A stretch of DNA of 64,000 nt from Combretum micranthum (taxonomy: Eukaryota > Streptophyta > Magnoliopsida > Myrtales > Combretaceae). The notes under the pieces are model-generated. The model was not told the DNA's origin. It searched no databases and saw only the letters and a list, made by a program, of their open reading frames with translations. Positions 50,201 to 61,850 of this stretch are shown piece after piece; within the stretch, counting starts at the first letter, position 1; each line of letters starts with the position of its first letter. The translations under genes and the position numbers were made by a program. The DNA is taken from contig JAMXBD010000685.1 of assembly GCA_024138025.1 (NCBI GenBank), positions 62,001 to 126,000 of the forward strand, in the 5' to 3' direction.

Positions 50201-50621
50201 TGTGGATGAGTGAAGTGAGTAGGATTGTGGATGTAGTTAGTTATTTTATTCATTTTGTTTTGTATTAAGTGAGAGCTGGATTTATGATTTAAACTTATTA
50301 TATTCTTTAAAGGGCATAGTAGAGCCCATATTTTATAATTTAACTTTTGCAAGGCTTTGTTTAATCTAATAATTCTCCACTTGAGAAGAGTGGAAGTTTT
50401 GAACTGTCTTTATTTCTAAATTGTTTTATAAAATTTATTTCCGCTGCTAAATCCAGTTGTTGCCAGAATATAACTAAATGATTTCATAATTTAAAATCGA
50501 ATAGCAATGTTCAATATAAACACCTTCTTTTAAGACAACCTTACGTATAATTCGTAAGAGTTATACGTGATTGGGGACTTGGTGTGCTTAATTTGAGAAT
50601 TGAGCATGTCGGGTCTTTACA
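47230..50621 (+). mobile_element. Solo LTR nested in the family A LTR (Tekay-related)
   Basis: 3,392 bp from TGTAACATCC to GGGTCTTTACA, with the perfect 5 bp duplication CCTAC (47225-47229 and 50622-50626). It shares blocks with the chromovirus LTRs at 18888 and 26658: GGGGAGCGGCACCCTGCTCA, AGTATCCGAGCTACT, CAACCCCCTGAGCGTC and the GCCGGC-word region (48250-48430). It therefore belongs to a related but different subfamily. No internal region. Confidence 0.9.
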
Positions 50622-50834
50622 CCTACATACCTATTTTCTTACACTTTTACATTTCTAATACATCTTATATCAAATCATATCTTACATATTAATTATTTTT
50701 CTTACAAAATACACACAAAAATCAACTCACTCTCCTCCCTTTCCTCCATGGCCGGCGCTAGCTCCCTTTCTCTCCCTCTCATTTATTTTTCTTTTTTAAT
50801 TATTTTATTACATCAATAATTCACTCCAAAAATT

Positions 50835-50843
50835 CTATAAATA
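50835..50843 (+). promoter_or_regulatory. TATA box of family A LTR copy 2
   Basis: CTATAAATA followed by CCCC and a CT-rich leader, in the same context as 2309-2317. Confidence 0.65.
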
Positions 50844-53800
50844 CCCCATTCCTCCTTCATTCTTTCACACATCCATTTTACATAACAAAACTCTACCAAA
50901 ATACTCTCTCCAACAAATCTCTCTCAAAACACTCTCTACCAATTTCTACTGTTCAAGAATAAAATAGCAAACACAAAATTCATTCATCTCTTTTCAAACC
51001 TCCTATTAAACCTTAGATAAAAATCCTACCTATATTCTTTATCATGTTCATACAACTTAGCATGAGCTTAGTGTATGTTTCTTAGACTCATATGAGTTAA
51101 AGAAGTAACAATATGTTCATGTTTTGTTTTTGTTTATGTTCCTATTTTACATTATGTTAATATGTGGTTGTTGTTATTGTTATTATTTTTGCTCTAATCT
51201 AACTTATATAATATTATGTATACTATGTATATATATTTATTTAGAGCATATAAGCTCATTTGTTATTTATTTACTTGTTTTATGCAATTTATTAAGACTA
51301 GTCTTTCTAGTCTTAGACTTGTCCATATCAAGTCAAAACAATCTTCTTTCTTTTCTTTCTTTTCTTTTGGAACTAGTCTATTCTTAGTCTCGTCGGGTTG
51401 CCTTGATGAAGCTAAGGCTCCCAATACATGATCGGGATACCTTGATCAAGCTAAGGTTCCCAATGATTGACTATTTCATTATGTTTATTTGCTTACAAAT
51501 ATTTCTTTCTATTTATGTATTATCTTCACTTTTACATTGCTACATAATCATATTCATGCATGATTAAGGATGTTGTTGTCTTAAATCAAAATAAAAATAG
51601 GTTCTTACTTAAACAAAGGAAAAGTAAACTAGATTTTTCAATAAAGGAGTTTTTCAACAAAAAAAGTCTAAATATTGTTTTTGAAAGCTTAAGTAAGTTA
51701 ATCATAAGTTTTAAAGTATTAGTACCCAAGATTTCTTCAAATGAAAGAAACTCATTTCTTTTATAAATCAAAAGTAAAGACTTCATCAAGATAAAATTTT
51801 TAGCTTTGAACTTAAGATTTTAATTCAACCATATCTTTTATAAGACTTAAATAGGTTCATTATAGACTTTCAACATCACCTACTAAGAAAGCCTCTTCAA
51901 AACTTAATTTTTATATGTTGTTATTCTCTTTTCAAAATTAAAATGAAATTTTGCTAAGTTCTAATGTTAGCAATTCTTTATTAAGAAAACTTTTCTTATA
52001 AACTTGTCTAAGGGAATTATTCTACCATTTAACAAACAATAAGAATAAAATAAGTTTTTCAAACCAAGACAAAGTCAACTCACTATTTTGAAAACCAATT
52101 TAGAAAAATAAAAAGAAATTAAAGTTTTAAAGGTATATCTATTTTCTAAAGAAGAGAAATGATCTAAAAATAAAAGGAAAACATGCATTTAACACAACTT
52201 CAAATATTTGACCACATCAAAAACTTGAAGGATGTTTTGAAAAAAAAAAAACTTATTTTTCAATCACTAGAAATAAAGTTAGTAGATTATTTAAAGAACC
52301 AAATTTTTGAAAATGAATTTACTTTTGAAAAATGAGAAAATAAAATTATAATAGGAAAATATTTACTCATAACCACTCAAATATACTTTTCTAAACAAAT
52401 CAAAGAGGAGAAATTCTCAAAAGTTTTAAAACCATCAAAGACAAATTGTTTATGAAATATCAATATTGAGACAACACTACAAAAATCATGCATACAATAT
52501 GAGTGCCTATATATGTTCAAAGGATTTTCAACTATATATATAATATATATATATCCATATATTTTACTTAAAGATTTTTTAGTAAAGTCAAGTTTAGAAA
52601 AATCATATTTTGTAAACTATAAATTCGTAATTATTCTGTACCATGGTATTTTCCAACCCAAATGACTTTTTTATGACAAAAATAATCTTATAAATGGATA
52701 GATCTTTTCGAGTAAGTAGAAAATGGTATACTATTTGTGCTATTCCGAGTTAAAATGACCAAGTTATGGCCATTTTAAATTGGAATTACCTTATATACGA
52801 ATTTTAACGATCTTATGACATAGATTTTGATAAGTACCATAGAATCAATAAGAAATACTCATTATGGGTATTCTTCTTGATTAGGTGATCCCGAGAAGAA
52901 GTATTCATACTTGAAAGATTATTTTGATTAGTGCATTTACCGATCGACTCATCCATAAGAAAGATAGATCCTCATGGCCAAGTGAGTTTATTTCCTACCT
53001 TTTACGTACTTGGTTGTGCTTGTAGCTAGAGACACTAGAAGTAGGAAAAGATGAAAATGAATTATGTATGATAATATTGGTTGAAATACTATTAAGCATA
53101 CCGGGGCCTGAATTGTTGTTAATTAACTTATGTTTTACTTTTATTCTGTTGGAGTGTGTGCAAATTATGGGATCACCTTTAAATTACTATAATCATATAC
53201 TATGAATTATATTAATTGATTCATGCATATCACGTAGTTAGTTTCATTGCATGAGCTGCTATTCTCGATGAGACAATAGTATATTAGCCGGGTGTGCAGT
53301 AGCCAGAAATCTGCAAGATGGGCGATTAGGAGCCTGAAAGAACTATTTTGAGATGGGCGAGTAGACGCCTGAAATAAACTACATGAGTTGAATTTAAAGA
53401 TGGGTTTTAAAGAGCCTAGAACACCTAACCCTGAATGGAGAGGTAAATCGATTCAAACATATGATTTCCAATAGATCATATGTATTGCTTGATCACTTGC
53501 CTAATGCATCCATATGCTTGTTTAATAACTTGATTGGAATTATTTATACAAGTACGTTAATTCAGGAATATTCTCACTAAGCTAGTTATGCTTATACTCC
53601 GATAGACCTTTGTTGTATCAGGTTCAATATCTTTTATGCCTGAGGACTTCATATACTCGAGAGAGATGATGTTTTAGAAGAGCTTCTGGAAATCTTTTGA
53701 AGATCTTAGTTTAAATATCCTTTAATGTCTTTTAGTGTTAGTATTATTTTGTTGTGAGAAAATAATGATTCGAAGACTTTGGTTTACAAATCTTTGAAGA

Positions 53801-54088
53801 AGCCAATATGATTCAAAAAGAGGGACATTTAGGGACATTTGGACTGGGATATGTCCCTACTCCGGTTGAGATAGAAGAGATGAAAAAGAAAGCCCGAAAG
53901 AAGAAAGGAGAAGAATGGTATAATACCCCTATTGAGTCTCTAGATATCAAAGTCACATTCCCACAACCGGCTCATGTCCAGAAACCAGATACTACATCAG
54001 TTCTGGAGCCTTCTTACAGCTCTCGTCCAGTTCGGGAGTTGAATAATTGGTTCACTATCCCCCTTAATAACTCTAGGGTTACCTTTGA

Positions 54089-54257
54089 GTAAGGGTTGAA
54101 TTCATGAAGGGTTTTTATGTTTTGTTTCTTTTATCAATTGCTCAAATGTACTCCATGAATCATAGTCATTAATAAAGATTCTTTGTTTCTTTCATCTCTT
54201 TTCTCTCTTCTCTCACATTTCTTCCTTTTTCTCTTTCTTTACCTTGCCTTTTTTCAG
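54089..54257 (+). other. Predicted Ogre-type intron before RT
   Basis: A 169 bp stretch starting GTAAGGGTTG and ending in a very long CT tract and TTTTTTCAG. The frame upstream stops one codon into it (TAA), and the downstream frame has no ATG, only a TTG, near its start. Removing the stretch joins the upstream frame to the downstream frame in phase. Ogre elements are known to carry a spliced intron between the protease and RT parts, so this fits the family. Confidence 0.75.
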
Positions 54258-56677
54258 ATCTGATGATAATGGTGAAAGTAAGAGATATCTTGCATCGATA
54301 GATAACAAAAATGCTGATATCATTTCTTACTTTAATGAGTTAGTCATTGAACATGACATTAGTGATCACACTGGGATAGAGAAAAGTTGGCAAAAATATG
54401 AACAAGGAAGAATTGAGATCATTGAACCTACAGAAGTAGTGAATATTGGAATTGAAGATGAGCCCAAAATTTTGAAAATAGGCACTACCTTATCCGCTGA
54501 GCAACGAGAAAGATTGATAAGATTATTGACTGATTACTTAGACGTGTTTGCATGGTCCTACGAAGATACGCCTGGTTTGGATACCTCTATAGTGGTTCAT
54601 AAATTACCAACTAAAGCAGATATCAAACCAAAGAAGCAAAAATTAAGACGATTTAGACCAGATATCTTGCTCAAGATTAAAGAAGAAGTAAAGAAATTGT
54701 TGGAAGTTGGTTTTATAGAGGTATCCGATTATCCTGAATGGGTGGCTAATGTGGTCCCGGTACTTAAAAAGAATGGAAAGGTTAGAGTTTTTGTAGACTT
54801 TCGCGATTTAAACCAAGCCACGCCCAAAGATAATTTCCCCTTACCTCACATAGATGTCTTGGTGGATAACACGGCTAGAAATCATCTATTTTCATTCATG
54901 GATGGCTTTTCGGGATATAATCAGATTAAAATGGCAGAAGAGGATAAAACCAAGACAACCTTTATTACTACTTGGGGAACATTCTGCTACAAAGTCATGC
55001 CTTTCGGCCTTAAAAACGCTGGGGCAACATATCAAAGGGCGATGGTTACCTTGTTTCATGACATGATGCATCAAGAAGTCGAAGTGTATGTAGATGATAT
55101 GATTGCTAAGTCTAAAGAAGATGAGGATCAAGTGGAAATATTGAGGAGATTATTTGATAGATTATGAAAATTCCATCTTAAGTTAAATCCCAAAAAGTGT
55201 ACATTTGGGGTGACCTCAGGGAAGTTGTTGGGATTCTTAGTCAGTCAACAAGGAATAGAAGTTGACCAGGATAAAGTTAAAGCCATACTTGAATTACCTC
55301 CCCCGAAGACGATCAAAGAGGTCAGGGGCATATTGGGACGCTTGAACTACATTGCTCGGTTCATATCTCAAATAACCAACAAATGTTGCCCTCTATTCAG
55401 ATTATTGAGGAAAAATGCAGCTATTGATTGGGATAAAGATTGTCAAGAAGCATTTGATGAAATCAAGCAATATCTAATGAATCCACCAGTGTTAGAAGCA
55501 CCAACACCTGGTCGCCCTCTTTTCCTATATTTGACGGTACTTCCTGAATCAATGGGAGGTATGTTTGGACAGAAAGATGAAGATGGGAAAGAACAGGCTA
55601 TTTACTATTTGAGTAAGAAATTCACTAAAGGAGAACAGAAGTATACTGAAGTGGAAAGAACCTATTGTGTCGTGGTGTAGATCATGCACAGACTGAGACA
55701 ATATACATTGTATTATTCTATCGAGCTTTACACGAAACATGATCCGTTGAAGTATTTGGCTCAGAAACCAGGGTTGATTGGGAGAATTTCCAAATGGAAG
55801 ATGTTGTTATCAGAATTTGATATCACTTATGTGAATCAGAACTCAGTTAAAGGTCAAGCACTTGTAGATCAACTAGCCGAAAACCCGATTAAAGATAATG
55901 TAACTGATAGAGAAGCTCAATTCCCGGATGAAGGCATATTGCTGGCAGATAAAGACTCAAAACAGTCCACTTCTAAATGGAAGTTATACTTTGATGGAGC
56001 AGCTAATGTATGTGGATGTGGAATTGGGGCAGTCTTAATATCACCAGATGGTAAACAATACCCCGCTTCAGCAAGATTGACTTTCCCTTATACTAATAAT
56101 GTGGCAGAATACGAGGCTTGCATCATGGGCCTCAAGATGGCACTTGACATGGAGATAGATGATCTTGAAGTATATGGAGACTCCTCTCTCATCATCTTTC
56201 AAACACGAGGAGAATACAAGACGAAGGATGCAAAATTGGTGCCTTATCACCAATAATTACTAGAATTGGCACAGAAATTCAAAGAAATATCATTCACTTA
56301 TTGTAAAGACCCGATCCTCTAAATCCCGAGACTTAAAGTACCGAATCCCCAACCACATATAACGTTTTTACATTATATGTAAGGTTGTCCTAAAACTAAC
56401 AGTTTATGAAAATTGTTTGATCAAAATCACTAAACTTTGTAAAGAGCTTTTACACAAAACAAGATTGCTAACAAAATCAATCTATACATACATTTACATC
56501 ATATAAACATTGCTCAGTGCCAATACATGACACTACAAAAATTACATGTTTTCTCAAAACATGAGAATCCTAAAGGATCTTAAGGTCATTACAAAAGAGA
56601 TTAGCTTGACTAACAAGCCTTCTATACATAGCTTATCCTTAGCAAAAAGTCTTCTAAAAGTCCTGGGTAATCGGATC

Positions 56678-56755
56678 CTATTCATCCCACTCGTCCAGAA
56701 ATCTTTCGAAATCGGACCCATAGCCCAAGTCATCGTAATACTCGTCTCCAATACC
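56678..56755 (-). other. Acidic short reading frame in the solo LTR at 56302
   Basis: After an acceptor-like CTACTTTGCAG it reads GIGDEYYDDLGYGSDFERF and on to LDEWDE before TAG. The YG.DFE.FLD pattern is shared with the chromovirus LTR frames although the surrounding DNA is strongly diverged. Confidence 0.45.
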
Positions 56756-57714
56756 TGCAAAGTAGCAAAAGTGAGCCAGAGGCCCAGTACACAATAAGCA
56801 ATGCATAACAAGTCATCCAAATGATGTAATGCATCATAGAACAAGTGGTTATCTTTATTACACTTTCTTTCTCAAATCAACAAGAGGGTATTCAAACCCC
56901 GGTCACACTTCGGGAATCCAGGGATCCTGAGTAACAGCAGCTGCTCAGGGGGTTGATATAAGCAGTCCGAATACTTATATCTCCTATATCTATTTCGTCA
57001 AGATAATAGCTTCATCTAGGGTTTAAAAGCCGTTGCCCGACTCTACTTAAACTCAGTCCATAACATGAGCTTAGTTCACAAGTTCCCATAAACTTTGAAC
57101 TAAATCATGGTATTTCCCCCTAAGTTTAAGCAAACGTTACTCAGATACTATTCCCCCCTATCGGCTACCCACTTAACCAAAAAGAATCGCTATTGCATCA
57201 TAGCATACCATTACATCATGGTAAAGTCATTGCATCATGACTTGGTTAAGCGCCTAGCTAACATGTCATTGCATCATGACAGGTTTGCTGCTCCTCGGAC
57301 CAGATTAAACAGCGTAATAAACATCCAATTCATTCAAATGTTAAGTCGAATCGATTTAAATCAAATTAGGAATGCCTATTCCTAGCAATCATCAAACAAG
57401 TCATTGCGTACCTGAACCCGTTAGTAAATAACTAGGATCTCTCGGTGATGAACTAACCGAAGAATCCTTAACTGTAATAGAAATATCACAATAATCAATA
57501 AATCAACAAGTTTAGATCTCATTATCACAAGTATACACATATTATATCCATATATCACAACTAATTAAAGAAATCCAAATAATTGAGTACAAGGTCATAA
57601 ATAAGCATTTAAACATTCTATTACATTCTAAATCGCTTAATAAATACTTAATTGCTTGAATAACAAACTCTAGAAAATTTTAGAAAAAGTTTTTAAATTT
57701 CAAAAACACAGGGG

Positions 57715-58265
57715 ATACGTCGGTACTCAACGCCGGCGGCGTTGAGCCGGTGTTCAATGTTCTAAAAAAACAAAACACACTGCCAACGCTGGCAGCGTTC
57801 AAGGGTACGCCGTCAGCCTTTGCACCCTACGCCGGCGGCCTTGAGCCGACGTAGAATCCAAAACCAAATTTTTGAAAAACGTCCAGAGAGGTGTAAGCCG
57901 GCCGCTTACATAAGTACGCGGGCAGCCTTCACATGTACGCCAGCGGCCTTGATTCCCAGTAGCCAGCGTACAATATGGAAGAAAGAACGCCGGCTGACTT
58001 TCCTAGCGAAAGCCGACGGCATTCAGTCGGCTTTAAGAAATTTGATTATGTGGACTATCAACACCGCCTCTACGCCGGCGGCGTAGAAACTCAAATTGCC
58101 GGCGTACGTTCTGAAGAACAGACGCTGGCAAATCCTTAGCATAAAAGCCGGCGGCGTAGCAAACGGCGTTAGGAAAATCGATTCTGTGGGCTTTCTACAC
58201 CGCCTCTACACTGGCGGCGTAGAATCCCCAGATGCCGGCGTACGTTTTAAAAACAGGCTGAAACG
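57715..58265 (-). repeat. GC-rich GCCGGC-word region in the LTR
   Basis: About 550 bases in which words such as ACGCCGGCGGC, GCCGGCGTAC and AACGCCGGCGGCGTTGAG recur in both orientations at irregular spacing, in strong contrast to the AT-rich surroundings. Similar but weaker regions lie at the matching place in four other LTRs. Confidence 0.75.
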
Positions 58266-61081
58266 AGAGAATTCAAATCCCCTGTTTTTCAACTTTGAAA
58301 AATTCTATCTTAATACATTCTAAACCTTCCTCAACTACACTTCCAACTTCATGTACTCAATCCTTTTTATAATACTCAATCCTATCAACTTAAAAACAAG
58401 AATTCAATACAATTAAACACTTCAACTCCACATCAATCCAATCTAGATTTCTCCACACAATTCCTCTTCACTTACTCCCCACACTTCATATCACTTCAAC
58501 CATGCATGCACAAACTCACATACTCATATAACTCATTCATAACTCATCCCAAGCATAAACAAACAATTTGGATTACATTAAACTCATTTCATCCAACACT
58601 TTACAAAAACAACAACAAGAAATAAAAACAAAGCATAAGCCACACTTAAAGCAACTCACATTTAAATGCTTTGCCTTGAAGATAACTTGATTTCCGAAGC
58701 TTGCTATTGCCCTTAGTTTAGGCTTGGAATTGGAAATGGAGAGGGAAATGGAAGAAGAAAAGAAAAGGAAGAGAGAAAAGGAAAATTAGGATAAAATTTG
58801 AGCTGCCCCAAAAAGTAGTCAAATTAGCTTAATTTTGACTTTAACACATTCCAAATTTACCCCTTAATGCATATATTAACTTAGGATGCATTTGGCATGA
58901 ATTTGAACTTCATTTGGGCCTTATATTTGAACATAAATGTTACTTAATTAAAGAAACAAAATTTCCATCACTAATCTTGTAAAACCAAAGTTGATTTTTA
59001 TAATATAACTTAACTAACACCTTAATGCACAAAAGGCAAAATTAATAATTTCATTACTCACACATTAATGCATATAAAACAAAAATATTAATGTCAACAT
59101 ATACATATACAAAATCATATATCTTAGACTACTAACAACGTAACCATGCTCATTCAATTTAATAATTTAAAATAAATAAATAAACACATGAAATTTGAAT
59201 AGAATTGAAATCTAGGTCATTTCACTTATATGCCAAGAAACCAAAACCAGTTCGCAGATGCATTAGCCACATTAGCATCTATGATTCAAATCACTGATGG
59301 AGTTGAGATCCAGCCCTTAAAGGTTCGCATTGAGGAAGAACCAGCATTTTGCTTGAATACCGAGGAAGTCCCAAAGAAAGATCCCTGGTATGCTAATATC
59401 AAAGAATTCCTCCAAGATGGCAAATACCCTGAAAATGCTTCAACAAAGGAGCAAAGAACACTAAGACGCTTAGCAGTTCATTTCATGCTCAGTGGTAATA
59501 CATTATACAAAAAATCATTTGATACTACTCTCTTGAGATGCGTAGATGAGGCGGAAGCAGATATGTTGATGAGGGAAGTCCATGAAGGGATATGTGGACC
59601 TCACATGAATGGATATATGCTAGCTAAGAAGATTATGAGGATGGGTTATTTCTGGATAACTATGGAATCAGATTGTATTAAACATGTGAGACATTGTCAC
59701 TTGTGTCAGATATACTCCAACAGGATGAATGCTCCTCCTAAAGAATTGCAGTCATTATCTTCACCTTGGCCCTTCTCAATGTGGGGTATGGACATGATAG
59801 GGCCAATTTCGCCAAAAGCCTCAAATGGTCACCGATTTATATTTGTGGCGATCAACTATTTTACCAAATGGGTTGAAGCATTCTCGTACGCTAATGTTAC
59901 CAAAGGAGTAGTTGTCAAGTTCATCAAGAGAGATATCATAACCAGATATGGAGTCCCTGATACAATCATTATAGACAACGGTACCAATTTGAACAACAAA
60001 TTAATGTCTGAATTGTGCCAAAATTTTGGGATCAAACATTGAAACTCTACCCCATATCGACCTCAAATGAATGGGGCAGTTGAAGCGGCCAATAAGAACA
60101 TCAGGAAAATAATAGAGAAAATGGCTATCACTTACAAAGATTAGCACGAGATGCTACCTTTTGCACTCATGGCCTATCGAACATCTATCAGAGTATCAAC
60201 AGGGGCAACCCCTTATTCTTTAGTCTATGGTACAGAAGCTGTTTTGCCAGTTGAAGTTGAAATTCCATCACTCAGAATATTAGCAGAAACCGAATTGAAT
60301 GAAGCTGAATGGGTGAGAAATAGGATTGATCAGTTAAATCTCATTGATGAAAGGAGGATGACAACCTTATATCACGGTCAGCTTGTAAGCCCTGAAAAAT
60401 TTCAGTAAAGAATTCTAAAGTTGAACTTTGGAAATAAAACCTCTACGTACGACAAATTTGATAATTAACTCCAACTTATAAATTCGGATAAAATAGAGCC
60501 CTAAAACAAACTATTAGGAAGTAAACAATGATTAATCTTTAGGAATAAAACTTAACCCCAAAGGATTCTGAGAACGTTATGGGATATTAAATACTTATGA
60601 AAGTTGACTCTAAACTAAATCTCATCAATCAGATATGTCATATAAGTATAAAATATCGGTTCCCAAATTGGCAAAGGTATGAACCGGAAAGTCAACCCGA
60701 AAACCTAAGTCCTTAATTCTCCCAAGAAACTCCATAGCCTAAATCCAACAATTTCGTGTTCCTAAACCAAGGAGTCAGAATAAGAGAAAAAGGTGTAATT
60801 GGTTCGTATTAGGCCTAGGATGCTCGAAAGGATGAGACCAACGAGCTTTTGACCTATTCCAATCCAACCCGGTGCCAACTTCGTAAAGCGCGACCTAGGA
60901 TTCGGAATGTTAGAGAATATGTTATTAATGCAATTAGACTCGTATTTCTATGAGGATCTCTAAATCACTAGTTTTACAGATTATCGAGTAGCTAGAATCA
61001 TCCGATTTTGCAATTTGGTTGTATTTCATTGCTACCGGTAATTAGTGAGTCTTCCAGTACGATTTACTATTATTCATTACC

Positions 61082-61082
<1 letters not shown>

Positions 61083-61147
<65 letters not shown>
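61083..61147. repeat. (ATT)n microsatellite
   Basis: About 21 uninterrupted ATT units inside the family A LTR; copies 1 and 2 do not have it, so it expanded in this copy. Confidence 0.95.
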
Positions 61148-61840
61148 GTATACCCTAGTTCTCCCGGTGATCGAATAAACTTCGAAAACCAGAGAACAAA
61201 ACCCTATATCGGTCTAGTTCAAGCTTAGTGAGAGAAACCTAGAAACCCTAGATCCGGCTTTCCTTCGGTTTCATAATAAAAGAAGTTTTATAAAATAAAT
61301 GAATTTGAATTATTATTCTAAAGCATATTTTAGACCCTTGGAAGTTTTAAACTCGGGAATTTTTCAATTTCGGGCCTTCTCGAGCTCAATTACTGAAAAG
61401 CGTGCCCCGGGATCACGAACTCAGAAAAATGTTTCGGAATATTCATTAGAACCGTAATTTTATAAGGATTTCAAAAATATCAATTTTATAATTTTCTGGG
61501 CTATAAAAATTACAGTTATAGCCTTTTCCCATATTTTCGTTACAATCGATAAAGTAGATGTCTTGTCTACTATTCACAAGTACAACCTACACTACACACT
61601 ACCCATACCTTATTTTTACATCCTTACAACTACTCAATTATATTTTCTTTTCCAAGAAATTTTTGTCTCCTATTAAATTATCACTTTTATTACATTTATT
61701 ACACAATTTCAAATTTATCAAATTTCAAACACACACACACACACACAACCCTATATGGCCGGCGCCATCTCCCCTCCCTACATGCCCCAATTTGATTTAT
61801 TTTGTCTCTTTTATTTCATCAAACAAACCCTAAAATCACC

Positions 61841-61850
61841 AATATAAATA
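61841..61850 (+). promoter_or_regulatory. TATA box of family A LTR copy 3
   Basis: AATATAAATA followed by a CT-rich leader, matching 2309 and 50835 in position. Confidence 0.6.

Larger units (their letters stand above)
46526..53790 (+). mobile_element. Family A LTR copy 2, split by a nested solo LTR and apparently 3'-truncated
   Basis: Starts TGTAAGCCTC and matches the solo LTR 1602-5288 block by block: the GAAGCTCGAAATA phrase, TATA box (50835), the conserved block at 52741-52783, and the repeat-prone part at 53320. Removing the nested solo LTR 47230-50621 leaves about 3.8 kb. The right end is unclear: similarity to copy 1 fades after about 53640, no GGGCGTGACA end is seen, and Ogre pol begins at 53808. 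So the 3' end seems deleted or replaced. Its insertion separates a Tat-type gag remnant from Tat-type pol. Confidence 0.72.
56302..59224 (-). mobile_element. Solo LTR nested in Ogre pol, minus strand
   Basis: 2,923 bp. On the minus strand it starts TGAAATGACC (59224) and ends CGGGTCTTTACA (56302). Perfect 5 bp duplication CTTAT (56297-56301 and 59225-59229). Related to the chromovirus LTRs (TGAAAT start, GGGTC.TTACA end, TATAAGTATTCGG-type and CAACCCCCTGAGC blocks). It carries the densest GCCGGC-word region of the window (57715-58265), a donor-like GTGAGTTGC at 58659, and the acidic reading frame after an acceptor-like site (56678-56755). Frames of 75-96 codons within it are not called as genes. 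Confidence 0.9.
53808..60383 (+). pseudogene. Tat/Ogre-type Gypsy pol: linker, intron, RT, RNase H, archaeal-type RNase H, integrase
   Basis: A single frame, with an intron (54089-54257) and an inserted solo LTR (56302-59224) removed. A linker with GTFGLGYVPTPVEIEEM comes first. The RT has VFVDFRDLNQATPKDNFPLP, FGLKNAGATYQRAM and the YVDD active site (55087-55098). The first RNase H follows. A second RNase H (KLYFDGAANVCGCGIGAVLI, then NNVAEYEACIMGL) is the extra archaeal-type domain typical of Tat elements; it is split by the LTR and resumes at 59230 (NQFADALATLA). The integrase has HEGICGPH and CHLCQ for zinc, and catalytic D at 59791, D at 59974 and E at 60082. Stops at 55165, 55678, 56254, 60040 and 60142; no frameshift seen. 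It ends abruptly at 60383 where an LTR begins. Confidence 0.88.

Noticed and set aside
54244..54257. Apparent start of the Ogre RT frame at 54244
   Set aside because: The codon is TTG and lies in the CT tract; a 3' splice site at 54257 explains the frame better.
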